A stretch of DNA of 64,000 bases from Lysinibacillus sphaericus OT4b.31 (GCF_000392615.1 NZ_KB933398.1:2368866-2432865), one strand, 5' to 3'. Positions 37,542 through 48,351 are shown, numbered from the stretch's first letter. Notes: a model not told the origin generated them from the letters alone. Numbers and translations are program-made.

Positions 37542-37598
37542 AAGGTCTATTTTGAGAGAAGTCCATTCTTCTGCAAAATAGGCCCTTTTTTATTTTTC
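37542..37598 (+). terminator. Terminator before the urease operon
   Basis: GGTCTATTTTG pairs with CAAAATAGGCC, followed by TTTTTTATTTTT. Confidence 0.8.
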
Positions 37599-37636
37599 AT
37601 TCGCTAAATTTATAAATTGACAGAGTAATATAAATG

Positions 37637-37665
37637 TTGAATTTTTTGAATTAGTTTCTTATAAT
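37637..37665 (+). promoter_or_regulatory. Candidate promoter of the urease operon
   Basis: TTGAAT, 17 bases, TATAAT, about 210 bases before ureA. The long leader between holds nothing recognisable; TTGACA at 37617 is a second -35 candidate. Confidence 0.55.
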
Positions 37666-37878
37666 AGGTTAGCTGTTACCTCTAATATTTCACCTCACAC
37701 TTTGCAACCCGCGTCTGCCGGGTCAAATCGTCAATTCTTTGTCTTATTCGCTTGTCCTTGCGAAATCTAAATTGTTAGACCAAACTAAAAGTTAATAAAG
37801 TAAGAATGCTGGAACCTGTTTTATTGAAATGGAATAAAACAGTTGGAAAATTCAGATTTAAGAAAGAGAGAGATTGAA

Positions 37879-38181
37879 TTGAAGCTATCACAAGTGGAAC
37901 AAGAAAAGCTACTACTCCATTTGGCAGGAGAACTTGCGCTGAAAAGAAAAGCGCGTGGATTAAAGTTAAATTACCCTGAATCAGTAGCACTGATTAGTAG
38001 TTATATTATGGAGGGTGCTCGAGATGGAAAAACCGTTGCTCAGCTAATGAGTGATGCAAAACAAGTACTCACAGCAGAAGATGTAATGGAAGGCGTCGGT
38101 GACATGATTTCGGATGTTCAAGTTGAGTGTACATTCCCAGATGGTACGAAACTTGTAACAGTTCACCGTCCAATACAGTAA
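37879..38181 (+). CDS. ureA: Urease gamma subunit
   Basis: A 100-residue structural subunit of urease, the nickel enzyme that hydrolyses urea to ammonia and carbamate. Typical family sequence: [24 protein letters not shown] region ([20 protein letters not shown]) and [11 protein letters not shown] 37879 is chosen as start (the usual N-terminus MKLS..E follows) with a weak GAGAGAGA site. First gene of ureABCEFGD; 16 bases before ureB. Confidence 0.96.
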   Translation: MKLSQVEQEKLLLHLAGELALKRKARGLKLNYPESVALISSYIMEGARDGKTVAQLMSDAKQVLTAEDVMEGVGDMISDVQVECTFPDGTKLVTVHRPIQ

Positions 38182-38197
38182 AGGGGGTATTTGCATT

Positions 38198-38566
38198 ATG
38201 ATTCCTGGAGAAATTAGGCCAGCACAAGGCGAAATCGAAATGAATGTAGGGCGCGCTACTAAAACTGTAATTGTAGCGAATACAGGAGATCGCCCGATTC
38301 AGGTTGGTTCACATTTTCATTTTATAGAAGTGAATAGATTTTTAGAGTTTGATAGACAAGAAGCTATTGGTATGCATTTAAATATTCCTTCAGGTACAGC
38401 GGTTCGCTTTGAACCAGGTGAGGAAAAAGAAGTTGAACTCGTTGAATTTGGTGGCAAACGTCATATTTTTGGATTAAATAAATTAACAGAGGGTTCAACA
38501 CATAATAAGGACGAAATTTTAGACAAAGCGATTGAAGGTGGCTTTAAAGGAGCTGAAGACAAGTGA
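38198..38566 (+). CDS. ureB: Urease beta subunit
   Basis: A 122-residue subunit beginning [38 protein letters not shown] and the [20 protein letters not shown] block are diagnostic. AAGGGGG before ATG. Its TGA overlaps the GTG of ureC by 4 bases, so the two are translationally coupled. It forms the scaffold of the alpha3-beta3-gamma3 enzyme. Confidence 0.96.
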   Translation: MIPGEIRPAQGEIEMNVGRATKTVIVANTGDRPIQVGSHFHFIEVNRFLEFDRQEAIGMHLNIPSGTAVRFEPGEEKEVELVEFGGKRHIFGLNKLTEGSTHNKDEILDKAIEGGFKGAEDK

Positions 38567-40278
38567 AGGTAACGCATGAAGCATATGCAAAAATGTTTGG
38601 ACCTACTGTTGGAGACAAGGTTCGTTTAGCGGATACAGAACTTTGGATTGAAATAGAAAAGGACTATACATCTTATGGTGACGAAGGAGTTTTCGGAGGT
38701 GGAAAATCACTTCGTGTATCTATGGGGCAAAATGGTAATAACAAAAGAAGTGATGGCGTGCTAGATACAGTCATTACAAATGTAATGATTATTGATTATA
38801 CCGGTATAGTAAAGGCGGATATCGGCATTAAAGACGGTCGAATTATCGGTATTGGCAAAGCTGGAAACCCGAATGGGATGGACGGTGTTGACCAGGACAT
38901 GATCATTGGTGTTGGTACAGAAGTTTATGCAGGAGAGGGCTTAATTGCTACAGCTGGTGCTATCGACACACATATTCATTTCATCAGTCCAGATCAGGTG
39001 GAAACGGCTTTATTTGCTGGTACAACAACATTTATTGGTGGTGGAACAGGACCAGCTGCTGGCTCTAAAGCGACAAGCTTAACTGCTGGTGAATGGCATT
39101 TACATAGGATGTTGCAAGCTGTCGAAAGTTTACCAATAAACGTTGGGCTATTAGGAAAGGGGAGTGCCTCTGACCCTGAACCGATTATTGAGCAAGTTCG
39201 TGCTGGGGCAATTGGTATGAAAATACATGAAGATTGGGGTGCAACACCTGCAGCTCTTGACCAAAGCTTAACTGTAGCGGATGAGTATGACATTCAAGTT
39301 GCATTACACTCAGATACATTGAATGAGGCAGGCTTTGTAGAAGATACCATTAACGCAATCAATGGTCGTGTTATACACATTTTCCATACGGAGGGTGCTG
39401 GTGGCGGCCATGCGCCAGACCAGTTAGTGATGGCCTCGTTACCTAATATTTTGCCAGCATCGACAAATCCAACGAAACCATTTACTACCAATACGATTGA
39501 CGAACATTTAGATATGCTCATGGTATGTCATCACTTAAAGCATGATGTTCCTGAAGATGTGGCATTTGCGGATTCTCGTATTCGTCCGGAAACAATTGCG
39601 GCGGAAGATATTATGCAGGATCTGGGTATTTTAAGTATTATGTCATCCGATTCTCAAGCGATGGGGCGTGTGGGGGAAGTCACATTACGTACGTTCCAAA
39701 CAGCAGACAAAATGAAAAAACAACGTGGTCCATTGCCACAGGATGAAGGCAAAGATAACGATAATTACCGCGTGAAACGCTATATGGCAAAACTGAACAT
39801 AAATCCAGCGATTGCGCACGGTATTAGCCATGAGGTTGGTTCTTTGGAAGAAGGTAAACTAGCAGATATCGTTCTGTGGGACCCAGCATTTTTCGGTGTA
39901 AAAGCAGAAGTTGTTATTAAAGGTGGTATTGCAGTTTATGCCATTACAGGTGATCCCAATGCGTCAATTCCGACGCCACAACCTATGAAAGGTCGTCAGA
40001 CGTTTGGCTTCTATGGACAAGGTCCTCAAAATTGTGCGATGACATTTTTGCCAAAGATTGCAGTTGAAGAAGGATTACCGGAGAAATTAGCTTTAAAACG
40101 ACAAATCGGTACAGTGAAAAATTGTCGAAATATTGGTAAAGCAGATATGAAACATAACAACGCGACACCGCACATTGATGTAAACCCAGAAACGTATGAA
40201 GTGAAAATCGATGATGAATTAGCGACTTGTGAGCCAGTAGATGTATTGCCGATGGCGCAAAGATATTTCTTATTCTAA
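38563..40278 (+). CDS. ureC: Urease alpha (catalytic) subunit
   Basis: A 571-residue amidohydrolase carrying the two-nickel active site. Lys220 in [11 protein letters not shown] is the residue carbamylated to bridge the nickels. Metal-binding histidines are in [10 protein letters not shown] and in [16 protein letters not shown]. The mobile flap has Cys322 and His323 ([10 protein letters not shown]), numbering identical to Sporosarcina pasteurii urease. All key residues are present, so the enzyme should be active. Translationally coupled to ureB. Confidence 0.98.
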   Translation: MKVTHEAYAKMFGPTVGDKVRLADTELWIEIEKDYTSYGDEGVFGGGKSLRVSMGQNGNNKRSDGVLDTVITNVMIIDYTGIVKADIGIKDGRIIGIGKAGNPNGMDGVDQDMIIGVGTEVYAGEGLIATAGAIDTHIHFISPDQVETALFAGTTTFIGGGTGPAAGSKATSLTAGEWHLHRMLQAVESLPINVGLLGKGSASDPEPIIEQVRAGAIGMKIHEDWGATPAALDQSLTVADEYDIQVALHSDTLNEAGFVEDTINAINGRVIHIFHTEGAGGGHAPDQLVMASLPNILPASTNPTKPFTTNTIDEHLDMLMVCHHLKHDVPEDVAFADSRIRPETIAAEDIMQDLGILSIMSSDSQAMGRVGEVTLRTFQTADKMKKQRGPLPQDEGKDNDNYRVKRYMAKLNINPAIAHGISHEVGSLEEGKLADIVLWDPAFFGVKAEVVIKGGIAVYAITGDPNASIPTPQPMKGRQTFGFYGQGPQNCAMTFLPKIAVEEGLPEKLALKRQIGTVKNCRNIGKADMKHNNATPHIDVNPETYEVKIDDELATCEPVDVLPMAQRYFLF

Positions 40279-40375
40279 CTATTTTGTGGTGATTTTTACG
40301 TTAATTAATTGTTAGAATATTGCAGGAATTACAGGGTGATTTGAAAACCATTAATAAATGAGGAGTGCAAACAAC

Positions 40376-40822
40376 ATGTTAATCGAAAAAATTATTGGAA
40401 ATATTGGTCAAGAAGAAGAAGTAGACAGTAAGTTAACAGAATGGATTGAACTTGACTGGGAAGCGTTAAGTAAACGCATTCTTCGTACAGAAACAGATAA
40501 AGGGACAGATATCGCTTTACGTTTAAGCGGTGAAGAACCGTTAAAATATGGTGATTTATTATTCGAAGACGGGGAGCGACGTATTGCAATCCGTACAAAA
40601 TTAGAGCCAGTCATTGTAATTTGCCCAAAAAACATGATGGAAATGGGAAAAGCTGCGTTTGAGTTAGGCAATCGCCATACACCATGTTTGATTGAAAATG
40701 GTGAAATTATTGTACGTGCCGATCATACGATTAATCCGTTATTAGACGAAGTAGGAGTCCAATATGAAACGACAGAGCGACGCTTTAAACAACCGTTCAA
40801 ATTCCGCGGACACTCTCACTGA
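40376..40822 (+). CDS. ureE: Urease accessory protein UreE (nickel chaperone)
   Basis: A 148-residue metallochaperone that hands nickel to the UreFGD complex. ELGNRHTPCLIENGEIIVRA is the conserved nickel-binding region with its His; the C-terminus is only weakly His-rich (FRGHSH) compared with the long His tails of some UreE. ATG 40376 follows AGGAG. Its end overlaps ureF by 59 bases. Confidence 0.95.
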   Translation: MLIEKIIGNIGQEEEVDSKLTEWIELDWEALSKRILRTETDKGTDIALRLSGEEPLKYGDLLFEDGERRIAIRTKLEPVIVICPKNMMEMGKAAFELGNRHTPCLIENGEIIVRADHTINPLLDEVGVQYETTERRFKQPFKFRGHSH

Positions 40823-41504
40823 TTTCTCTTTGCTGCGTTTATTACAAATTCATGACTCAGCCTTTCCAATTGGCTCCTATACGCACTCATACGGCATGGA
40901 AACGTATATTCAGGAAGATTTGATTCAAACGAAAGCGCAGTTAATTGAATTTTGTAAAACTTATTTATTTCATAATTTAGTAAGTGGAGATGCATTGATT
41001 ATTCAAGATGCGTTCCATGCAGCAAAAGCAAGAAATGAAGCGCGTCTTGCTGAGCTAGATGAGCTTTGTGGGGCTATTAAGCTAGCAAAGGAATCAAGAG
41101 ATGCTAGCGTGAACGTTGGCAAACAATTTGTTCGAACTGTAGCCCCTCTCATTGACAGTTCGTTAGTAGAGCAGTGGAAGCACAAGATAGACAAAGAAGA
41201 TGTCAAGGGCCATTATGCAGTCCTTTACGGTATATATAGTGAGGCGCTTGGGGTCAATGTGTATCATGCAGTTATGACATTTATGTACGCGTCATTAAGT
41301 GGGTTAGTACAAAATGCCGTACGGGCAGTGCCGTTCGGACAAAATACTGGGGTACAGGCTTTAAATGAACTGCTTGTTCATGTAGAGGAAGCCGCACAAA
41401 AAGTGATGCGTTTGACGATAGATGATTTATCAAATAATGCATTAGGAATTGAACTTGCCTCTATGAAGCATGAATTTTTATTTTCAAGATTATTTATTTC
41501 TTAA
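40764..41504 (+). CDS. ureF: Urease accessory protein UreF
   Basis: A 246-residue all-helical protein that joins UreD and UreG during nickel insertion and gates GTP hydrolysis. [20 protein letters not shown] and GMETYIQ are the conserved start of the family; the last helix [12 protein letters not shown] is typical. The ATG lies inside ureE with its own GGAG site (TAGGAGTCC). Overlap of 59 bases with ureE is unusually long but both frames are well conserved. Confidence 0.95.
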   Translation: MKRQSDALNNRSNSADTLTDFSLLRLLQIHDSAFPIGSYTHSYGMETYIQEDLIQTKAQLIEFCKTYLFHNLVSGDALIIQDAFHAAKARNEARLAELDELCGAIKLAKESRDASVNVGKQFVRTVAPLIDSSLVEQWKHKIDKEDVKGHYAVLYGIYSEALGVNVYHAVMTFMYASLSGLVQNAVRAVPFGQNTGVQALNELLVHVEEAAQKVMRLTIDDLSNNALGIELASMKHEFLFSRLFIS

Positions 41505-41524
41505 GTAGGGAGTTGGAACTTTTT

Positions 41525-42154
41525 ATGAAACCAATACGAATCGGCATCGGTGGACCAGTTGGGTCAGGAAAAACATCGTTAGTTGACCAATTAACGCGCG
41601 TTATGCATGAGCGATATAATGTGGCTGTTATTACCAATGATATTTATACTCGAGAAGATGCGCAATATTTAATAACAAATGGGGTGCTTAATGAGGATCG
41701 CATCGTAGGTGTTGAAACAGGTGGATGTCCACATACAGCAATCCGAGAAGATGCATCCATGAACTTTTCGGCAATCGATGAACTAAACAAACGCTTCCCA
41801 GATTTAGACATTATTTTCTTAGAAAGTGGTGGCGATAATTTATCGGCAACATTTAGTCCAGAGCTTGTGGATGGTTATATTTACGTAATTGATGTGGCAG
41901 AAGGTCAAGATATCCCACGTAAAGGTGGTCCAGCCTTAACACGGTCGGATCTATTGCTTATCAATAAAACATCACTTGCGCCTCATGTTGGCGTGGATTT
42001 AGACCTTATGGATGAAGATGTGAAAAAAATGAGAGCCGGACGTCCTTACATTTTTGCGGATGTTCGCTCACAAACAAATGTAGATAAAGTGGTAGCGTGG
42101 ATACAGCACCAGATGTTATTAGAGGGTGCTGAAGCAGTTGACGCACATGTCTAA
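41525..42154 (+). CDS. ureG: Urease accessory GTPase UreG
   Basis: A 209-residue SIMIBI GTPase that delivers nickel to urease. P-loop [11 protein letters not shown] at residues 8-18; the nickel-binding Cys-Pro-His motif is in [26 protein letters not shown] and [13 protein letters not shown] are the other conserved blocks. ATG 41525 follows TAGGGAGT. Its end overlaps the start of ureD. Confidence 0.97.
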   Translation: MKPIRIGIGGPVGSGKTSLVDQLTRVMHERYNVAVITNDIYTREDAQYLITNGVLNEDRIVGVETGGCPHTAIREDASMNFSAIDELNKRFPDLDIIFLESGGDNLSATFSPELVDGYIYVIDVAEGQDIPRKGGPALTRSDLLLINKTSLAPHVGVDLDLMDEDVKKMRAGRPYIFADVRSQTNVDKVVAWIQHQMLLEGAEAVDAHV

Positions 42155-42953
42155 GCAAGGAAAAGTAAATCATTTTGGAAAATTAGAAATGGCCTTTGAG
42201 CCAAGAAGAGGGTACACACGACTTGTTCATGTGTACCAACAACCTCCATTGAAGGCAAGTCGTGAATTATATGAAGGTCAAAAGCCAACAGCAACTGTTT
42301 TTATCATGGAATCTTCAGGTGGCATGGTCGCAGGAGACAGGAATGAAATTGATATAAAACTTGCTCCTGACAGTCAAGTTAGATTAAAGCAACAATCCGC
42401 TTTAAAAATTTATCCTTCCCATACAGGTGAATTTTGTACACAATCCATTACCGTTAAATTGGGAGAGAATGCTCGATTAGAATGGATGCCGGAAGTGACA
42501 ATTCCATTCGAACGAGCCAAATTTCAGGTTGATACGACCATTCGAATGATGGCAAGCTCTACGTTGATCTGGGGAGAAATAATTGCCCCTGGACGAGAAA
42601 TGCGCGGAGAAATTTTTGATTTTCAGTCGTTTCGCTCGCAATACAAAATATATGTAGAAGATGCTTTAATCGCCTTTGATACATTGCATTTTAAACCAGA
42701 GGAAATGGATTTTTCATCTATGGGGATTCTTGAAAATTCGTTGTATATTGGTTCGTTATGGGTGGTTTCGCCAAATGTTGAGCAACTTAATGTAAGAGAA
42801 TTACAGGAAACGATGCATGCCGAGAGTGATACGCAAGCGAGTGTAACGAAGCTTAACGATTTTGCTATTCATTGTAGATGGCTTTCGAAAGAGCAACGGA
42901 CACTACATAAAGAAATAAACCGCATGTTTGTACATGTTTCAAATTTAATATAA
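42147..42953 (+). CDS. ureD: Urease accessory protein UreD/UreH
   Basis: A 268-residue scaffold protein on which UreF and UreG assemble to insert nickel into Ure[38 protein letters not shown] and [16 protein letters not shown] match the family. ATG 42147 overlaps the ureG stop (42152-42154); GTG 42126 is an in-frame alternative. Neither has a strong site, which fits translational coupling. Confidence 0.95.
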   Translation: MSKQGKVNHFGKLEMAFEPRRGYTRLVHVYQQPPLKASRELYEGQKPTATVFIMESSGGMVAGDRNEIDIKLAPDSQVRLKQQSALKIYPSHTGEFCTQSITVKLGENARLEWMPEVTIPFERAKFQVDTTIRMMASSTLIWGEIIAPGREMRGEIFDFQSFRSQYKIYVEDALIAFDTLHFKPEEMDFSSMGILENSLYIGSLWVVSPNVEQLNVRELQETMHAESDTQASVTKLNDFAIHCRWLSKEQRTLHKEINRMFVHVSNLI

Positions 42954-42988
42954 GAAAGTATGTTGAATTTTAAAGGAGATAGAGAGAA

Positions 42989-44581
42989 TTGAAAAAGTTT
43001 TCATTATTTATAATGTTAACAGCTCTTGTTTTTAGCTTGGTTGGGTGTGGAAATGAGTCTAATCAAGGGAAAGAAAAACAAAAGTCTGCTGAGACATCAT
43101 CAAAAGCTAATGAACTTATTTATGCCTCGGAGTCAGAGTTCAATGGTTTGAACCCAATTTTAGAAGAAACGAATTTAGATGCTTTTTTATTTCGTGGATT
43201 AATGCGTTTTGATAAAAATAATTTACCAGTCAATGATATTGCTGAGAATGTACAAGTTTCCGATGATCAGTTGACATATACAGTGAAAATAAAAAATGAT
43301 GTGACGTTCCATGATGGCCAAATTTTAACGGTGGACGATGTCATTTTTACCATAGAAAGTATTCTAGACGATCATAATGCATCGTTTTTAAAGTCTGATT
43401 TTATTCACGTGACGGCTATGGAAAAAGTGAATGAAACAACGATGAAGCTGAAGTTAGATAAGCCATTCACGCCGATGCTGGATAAACTAACGGTACCTAT
43501 ATTGCCGAAGCACGCATTTAAAGGACAAGATATGCGCACAGCTTCATTTAACGCAGAACCTATAGGGGCTGGCCCATTTATGTTTGACAAATGGGATCGA
43601 GGCACCAGTTTAACATTGAAAGCCTATCCTTCGTTTTTTGGTACAAAAGCTTCTTTAGATAAAGTAATATTTAAATTTATACCAGATAGTAATGTTCGAG
43701 CGTTACAACTTAAATCGGGTGAAGTTGATATTGCATTACTAGATCCTACGCAAATTGCAGAGCTTTCGCAAGCAGAGCATTTAAAAATGTATGAGGTAGA
43801 TTCAGCAGATTACCGTGGTATTTTATTTAACATGCAATCAGACCTTTGGCAAGATGTAAATATCCGAAAGGCCATTAGCTATGCGACAGATCGCGCAGGA
43901 ATTGTGAAAGGCATTTTACAAGGATTTGGTATAGAGGCATATTCGCCACTACAAAAGCATACATTCGCCAATGAAAATATTGAGCATTATGCTTACAATG
44001 TAGACAAAGCACAAGATTTACTTGAGCAATCAGGTTGGAAATTAAAAAATGATGGTTTTCGTTATAAAGATGGTCAAAAGCTTGGCTTCACCATTACAGT
44101 GCCTGCAACAGATACTGTACGTGTCAATATGGCTAACTATGTTGCTGAGGGCTATAAAGTAGTTGGCGCAGATGTCGAAGTAGCTGCATTAGATTGGAGT
44201 AATATTGTGATTGAAGAGACAGAAACGTTTATGGTCGGTTGGGGCAGTCCATATGATGCAGACCATCATACGTATAGCTTATTCCATACAGACCAATCAA
44301 GTTTAACAAGTGCCGGCTACAATTACGGAAGCTATTCTAACGCAAACGTGGATGCGTTATTAGAGAAAGGGCGTGTAACAGTTGACCCTTCTGAACGACA
44401 AGCAATTTATATGGCATTACAAGAGGAATTAGCAGAAGATCCACCGTTTACTTATTTTGCATATGTTGATGCAGTTTACGGTATCGATAAAAATATTAGC
44501 GGTGTGAAAGAACGCATATTGGGCCATCATGGCGCAGGCTTCTTGTGGAATGTCGAGGAGTGGAAATGGCATGATCGCTAA
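42989..44581 (+). CDS. Nickel/peptide-type ABC transporter substrate-binding lipoprotein
   Basis: A 530-residue lipoprotein: signal KKFSLFIMLTALVFSLVGC with lipobox LVGC, then a family 5 (OppA/NikA-like) binding domain with GAGPFMFDKWDRG and the cluster 2 signature near YTVKIKNDVTFHDGQ. TTG 42989 follows AAAGGAG. Only 35 bases after ureD, so it shares the urease transcript. The position makes nickel (or a nickel chelate) its most likely ligand; peptide binding is the alternative. Confidence 0.88.
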   Translation: MKKFSLFIMLTALVFSLVGCGNESNQGKEKQKSAETSSKANELIYASESEFNGLNPILEETNLDAFLFRGLMRFDKNNLPVNDIAENVQVSDDQLTYTVKIKNDVTFHDGQILTVDDVIFTIESILDDHNASFLKSDFIHVTAMEKVNETTMKLKLDKPFTPMLDKLTVPILPKHAFKGQDMRTASFNAEPIGAGPFMFDKWDRGTSLTLKAYPSFFGTKASLDKVIFKFIPDSNVRALQLKSGEVDIALLDPTQIAELSQAEHLKMYEVDSADYRGILFNMQSDLWQDVNIRKAISYATDRAGIVKGILQGFGIEAYSPLQKHTFANENIEHYAYNVDKAQDLLEQSGWKLKNDGFRYKDGQKLGFTITVPATDTVRVNMANYVAEGYKVVGADVEVAALDWSNIVIEETETFMVGWGSPYDADHHTYSLFHTDQSSLTSAGYNYGSYSNANVDALLEKGRVTVDPSERQAIYMALQEELAEDPPFTYFAYVDAVYGIDKNISGVKERILGHHGAGFLWNVEEWKWHDR

Positions 44582-45539
44582 GTGGATTGGGAAGCGCATG
44601 ATAATGGGGACAATTGTCCTCATTATCGTGAGCTTCCTGTCTTTTTTCATCATGCATGCCGCACCAGGAAATCCAGCAGCGGCCTACTATGGTGGAAATT
44701 CACAAACTTTAACAACAGCTGAGAAGGAAAGGATTGAACAAGCTTTCGGCTTAGATAAATCAGTTATGTCACAGTACGGTGCTTGGCTTAGTGAGGCTGT
44801 CACAGGGAATCTAGGTTATTCCGCAAAAGAAGGAAGAGCGGTTTCTACCATTTTGCTAGAGAAGCTGCCAAATACGTTACAACTTGTTGGTATCACCTTA
44901 TTGATATTAGCAATATCATCTACTTGGCTAGGTTTACTGGCTGGGATGAAAGAAGGTTCACTCCTAGATCGAGGATTGTCGATCTTCAGTATTGCTAGCT
45001 CCGCTGTACCTTCGTTTTGGTTAGGCATATTAGTAATGATGGTCTTTTCAGTACAGTTAGGCTGGTTCCCTTCATCTGGAATGAACGATGTGCGAGGGGA
45101 AGGGGGATTTGCTGATAGAATGCACCATATTATCCTACCTGTTTCAGTCCTTGTACTTTCTCATGTGGGTATATTTGCACGATTTTTACAGGACTGCGTA
45201 AAGAGTGAAAGTAAAAGCTATTATGTTCAGGTTGCTCGCGCTAATGGCGTAGCAGAACGAGAAATTAGAAAAAATATTTTGCGTAATGCATTTATTCCGT
45301 ATGTAAATTATGTAGGGGTTACGATTCCATCATTTTTTGGAGGTTCAATTGTTGTAGAATCCCTATTTGGATGGTCAGGGTTAGGACAGCTACTCGTCAA
45401 ATCAGTTATGGTGAAAGATTTTCCATTATTAATGGGTGGGGTACTGATTATCGGTGTGGTCGTTGTTGTTAGTCTTTTTATCATTGATTTCTTAATGATT
45501 GTTATCAATCCAAAGCTAAGAAGGGGTGTGCTGCGCTGA
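44571..45539 (+). CDS. Nickel/peptide-type ABC transporter permease, first
   Basis: A 322-residue NikB/OppB-type permease: five or six helices, with the EAA loop QVARANGVAEREIRKNILRN that contacts the ATPases. ATG 44571 follows GAGGAG at 10 bases and lies inside the end of the lipoprotein gene. Pairs with the next permease. Confidence 0.9.
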   Translation: MIAKWIGKRMIMGTIVLIIVSFLSFFIMHAAPGNPAAAYYGGNSQTLTTAEKERIEQAFGLDKSVMSQYGAWLSEAVTGNLGYSAKEGRAVSTILLEKLPNTLQLVGITLLILAISSTWLGLLAGMKEGSLLDRGLSIFSIASSAVPSFWLGILVMMVFSVQLGWFPSSGMNDVRGEGGFADRMHHIILPVSVLVLSHVGIFARFLQDCVKSESKSYYVQVARANGVAEREIRKNILRNAFIPYVNYVGVTIPSFFGGSIVVESLFGWSGLGQLLVKSVMVKDFPLLMGGVLIIGVVVVVSLFIIDFLMIVINPKLRRGVLR

Positions 45540-46351
45540 TGAAATCGCGAAAAATGCTCTTTTTCTGGCTAATCTTACTTGCTATCATTTTTGCTTTGAC
45601 TGCTTTGTCATCATTGCTAGCCCCTTATGAGCCAAATTCAATGGATATGAATAATATTTATGCTTCTCCTAGTGGTGGTCATTTACTTGGTACAGATCAA
45701 TTAGGTCGTGATGTGCTATCACGCTTACTTGTAGGGGGGCAGGTGACTTTTCTGATAGCTGTAGTATCTGTTGTGATTTCCACAATCATTGGGCTTATTT
45801 ATGGCGGGATTAGTGGCTATTTTGGGGGAATGGTAGACATAGTCATGATGCGGATGCTAGAAGCATTTTTAACCATCCCATCACTAGTCATCGTGCTTGC
45901 TTTTCAAGCCATAATGCGAGGAAGTGTATGGAGTATGGCTGTCATTATAGGCGTGACAGGTTGGTTTGTCACGGCGCGTATTGTACGCTCTGAATTTATG
46001 CGACTAAAGGAATCAGAATTTGTCCAAATGGCCGTGATGTTCCGTACACCTACATGGAAAATATTGTTTGGGCATTTGTTGCGCAATAGTTTCCCTGCTA
46101 TTTTTGTCGTAACACTATTTAACTTCGCTGGTGCTATTTTCATGGAAGTATCGCTTAGTTTTTTAGGAATCGGTGTACCACCAGCAACGCCGTCTTGGGG
46201 CACAATGCTGTATTCAGCTCAAACAGATTTACTTGTTGGTGCATGGTGGATTGGATTATTTCCGGGACTTTTAATTTTCTTCACAATTTTATGTCTTCAA
46301 TTTATCGGGGAGGCATTAAAGAAGCAAGGAGGTGAGCGTTCTCATGCTTAG
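45539..46351 (+). CDS. Nickel/peptide-type ABC transporter permease, second
   Basis: A 270-residue NikC/OppC-type permease. HLLGTDQLGRDVLSRLLVGG is the family signature; the EAA-type loop KESEFVQMAVMFRTPTWKIL and SFLGIGVPPATPSWG are conserved. Its ATG overlaps the TGA of the first permease by one base. Confidence 0.92.
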   Translation: MKSRKMLFFWLILLAIIFALTALSSLLAPYEPNSMDMNNIYASPSGGHLLGTDQLGRDVLSRLLVGGQVTFLIAVVSVVISTIIGLIYGGISGYFGGMVDIVMMRMLEAFLTIPSLVIVLAFQAIMRGSVWSMAVIIGVTGWFVTARIVRSEFMRLKESEFVQMAVMFRTPTWKILFGHLLRNSFPAIFVVTLFNFAGAIFMEVSLSFLGIGVPPATPSWGTMLYSAQTDLLVGAWWIGLFPGLLIFFTILCLQFIGEALKKQGGERSHA

Positions 46352-47093
46352 CATTGATGGATTATCTGTTTCATTGAACGGAAGACAACTTATCAATAAT
46401 GTAACGTTTACAGTACCTAAAGGCCGTATTACGTCAATTATTGGGGAGAGTGGTAGTGGGAAAAGTATGACTGTATCTGCCATCCTTGGCTTATTACCTG
46501 TGCATGCACAGGCGTCGGGAGCTATTTCTTTAAATGACAAAAATTTAGTCGAAATGTCCCCAAAAGACAAAGTGGAGCTACGCAAAATGCATTTTTTTAC
46601 GATCTTTCAGGATGCAGCGAATAGCTTTTCACCCTCCACGAAAATGAAACACCAATTGTTTATCTTTACAGGGCACAAAAAAGGCCATACGAAAATGGTG
46701 TTTTTTCAAAAAATGCGTCTGATTTTACAGGATTTGGATTTAACAGAAGACATAATGGAACGCTATCCCTTTGAGCTTTCAGGAGGCATGCTGCAACGGT
46801 GTATGATCGCTTGTGCCTTATATACGGAGCCCACATTATTAATCGCAGATGAACCAACATCTGCACTCGATATGCTCATTCAAAAGGATTTTATTGAATT
46901 ACTGAAAAAACTTAATGACGAAAAAGGAACTACCATATTACTCATTACGCATGATTTGGACATCGCTGTTTCAGCTGCGCATTCAGTAGTTGTCATGAAG
47001 AAAGGTGAGGTCGTGGAAACAGGTCTGGTAACCGATATATTTGAAACGCCGAAAAATTCATATACAAAGCTACTTTTAGAGAATCATTTTTAG
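46344..47093 (+). CDS. Nickel/peptide-type ABC transporter ATPase, NikD-like
   Basis: A 249-residue ATPase: Walker A GESGSGKS (residues 35-42), ABC signature LSGGMLQR, Walker B LLIADEPTSALD, and a switch His in LLITHDLDIA. AGGAGGTG precedes ATG 46344, which overlaps the permease end by 8 bases. Confidence 0.93.
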   Translation: MLSIDGLSVSLNGRQLINNVTFTVPKGRITSIIGESGSGKSMTVSAILGLLPVHAQASGAISLNDKNLVEMSPKDKVELRKMHFFTIFQDAANSFSPSTKMKHQLFIFTGHKKGHTKMVFFQKMRLILQDLDLTEDIMERYPFELSGGMLQRCMIACALYTEPTLLIADEPTSALDMLIQKDFIELLKKLNDEKGTTILLITHDLDIAVSAAHSVVVMKKGEVVETGLVTDIFETPKNSYTKLLLENHF

Positions 47094-47099
47094 GGGGAA

Positions 47100-47828
47100 A
47101 TGTCATTGTTGCTGCAAGTAGAAAATGTTAGTAAAACCTTTCATAGAGGGCAGCAAATACTACAGCATGTGAACGTTTTCGTAGGACATGGCGAAATCGT
47201 TGGACTGGTAGGCGAAAGTGGAAGCGGTAAAAGCACACTTGCCAAAATCATTATGCAGTTGGAAAAGGCCGATCAAGGTCATATTCATTTGAATGACGTG
47301 CGCATTACGAAGAAAAATTGTCAGTCATTTTATGAACAATGTCAGTTGATATTCCAGAATGCAACTGCCGCCTTAAACCCATTGTGGACTGTGAGGGAAT
47401 CATTATTGGAGCCATTACAGCATAAAAAATCAGTAACCAACGACTATTTGCATGCCATGCTCGACAAGGTGAAGCTACCAATCGCTGTGTTAAATTGTTT
47501 GCCAAATGAGCTAAGTGGTGGAGAAAGACAAAGAGTTAATTTGTTAAGGTCCATTTTAGTAGAGCCCAAATTGTTAGTGTGCGACGAAATTGTTTCCAGC
47601 TTAGACCGATTAATTCAACGGGAAATTATTGATTTATTAATGACACTAAATAAAGAACGGAACATGGCGATATTATTTATTTCCCATAATTTAAAGGCTG
47701 TTTCCTATTTATGCGAACGATTATACGTCATGAAGGATGGCGTAATGGTCGATGAAAGTAAAAAAGAACAAGGTGTTTTTCGATTAACCAACAACTACGC
47801 CCAAAAGCTGTTTCAAGCGATAGAATGA
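47100..47828 (+). CDS. Nickel/peptide-type ABC transporter ATPase, NikE-like
   Basis: A 242-residue ATPase: Walker A GESGSGKS, signature LSGGERQR, Walker B LLVCDEIVSSLD, switch His in LFISHNLKAV. The IVSS after the Walker B glutamate replaces the usual PTSA but keeps the catalytic Glu. AGGGGG precedes ATG. Last gene of the ure-nik unit, followed by a terminator about 95 bases on. Confidence 0.93.
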   Translation: MSLLLQVENVSKTFHRGQQILQHVNVFVGHGEIVGLVGESGSGKSTLAKIIMQLEKADQGHIHLNDVRITKKNCQSFYEQCQLIFQNATAALNPLWTVRESLLEPLQHKKSVTNDYLHAMLDKVKLPIAVLNCLPNELSGGERQRVNLLRSILVEPKLLVCDEIVSSLDRLIQREIIDLLMTLNKERNMAILFISHNLKAVSYLCERLYVMKDGVMVDESKKEQGVFRLTNNYAQKLFQAIE

Positions 47829-47920
47829 TGAACTTTTGCAGGGGGCGAGCTACTATTTCAAAAGTTGCTGCATGTTTATATACAATTTACCGAAATTATT
47901 TCATACTGAATTAAACAATC

Positions 47921-47954
47921 AACGGTTAAGTTCCTATAGCTTGACCGTTTTTTG
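47921..47954 (+). terminator. Terminator of the urease-nickel operon
   Basis: AACGGTTAAG pairs with CTTGACCGTT, then TTTT. Confidence 0.8.
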
Positions 47955-48093
47955 AATTCCTTTAGCAATAATCTTCTAAAAGATAATTTATGAAGTAACT
48001 TTAGTTTAGTTCTCTAAGGTTTATTTTTAGGTACATGCCACTAAACATGTTTTCTACAAGTATTCACGTTATAATTGAATGGGGTGATACCGA

Positions 48094-48291
48094 ATGAAAA
48101 GTGTAAACTTACAACTTGACCACAATAACTCGATTGAGATAACGCAGATAGATAATACTTTATTCGAAGTTCGCCTCGGTATTAACGGAAGTATTAGCAT
48201 GTACTATATGACGCGCGCTCAACTTGAAAATCTTGAACTAGGCGCTGATGTTCATATTGAGACGATTCGTGCTGGATTACTTAACGATTAA
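48094..48291 (+). CDS. Small hypothetical protein
   Basis: A 65-residue soluble protein with alternating beta-type sequence (FEVRLGINGSISMYYMTRAQ). GGGGTGAT precedes ATG. Followed by its own terminator. No family recognised. Confidence 0.6.
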   Translation: MKSVNLQLDHNNSIEITQIDNTLFEVRLGINGSISMYYMTRAQLENLELGADVHIETIRAGLLND

Positions 48292-48316
48292 TGGTAGTTC
48301 AAGACGTTCTACTATA

Positions 48317-48351
48317 ACGGTTAGGCTATTGCAGCTTAACTGTTTTTTTAT
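48317..48351 (+). terminator. Terminator of the small gene
   Basis: ACGGTTAGGCTATTG pairs partly with CAGCTTAACTGT, followed by seven T. Similar in core to the terminator at 47921. Confidence 0.7.
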
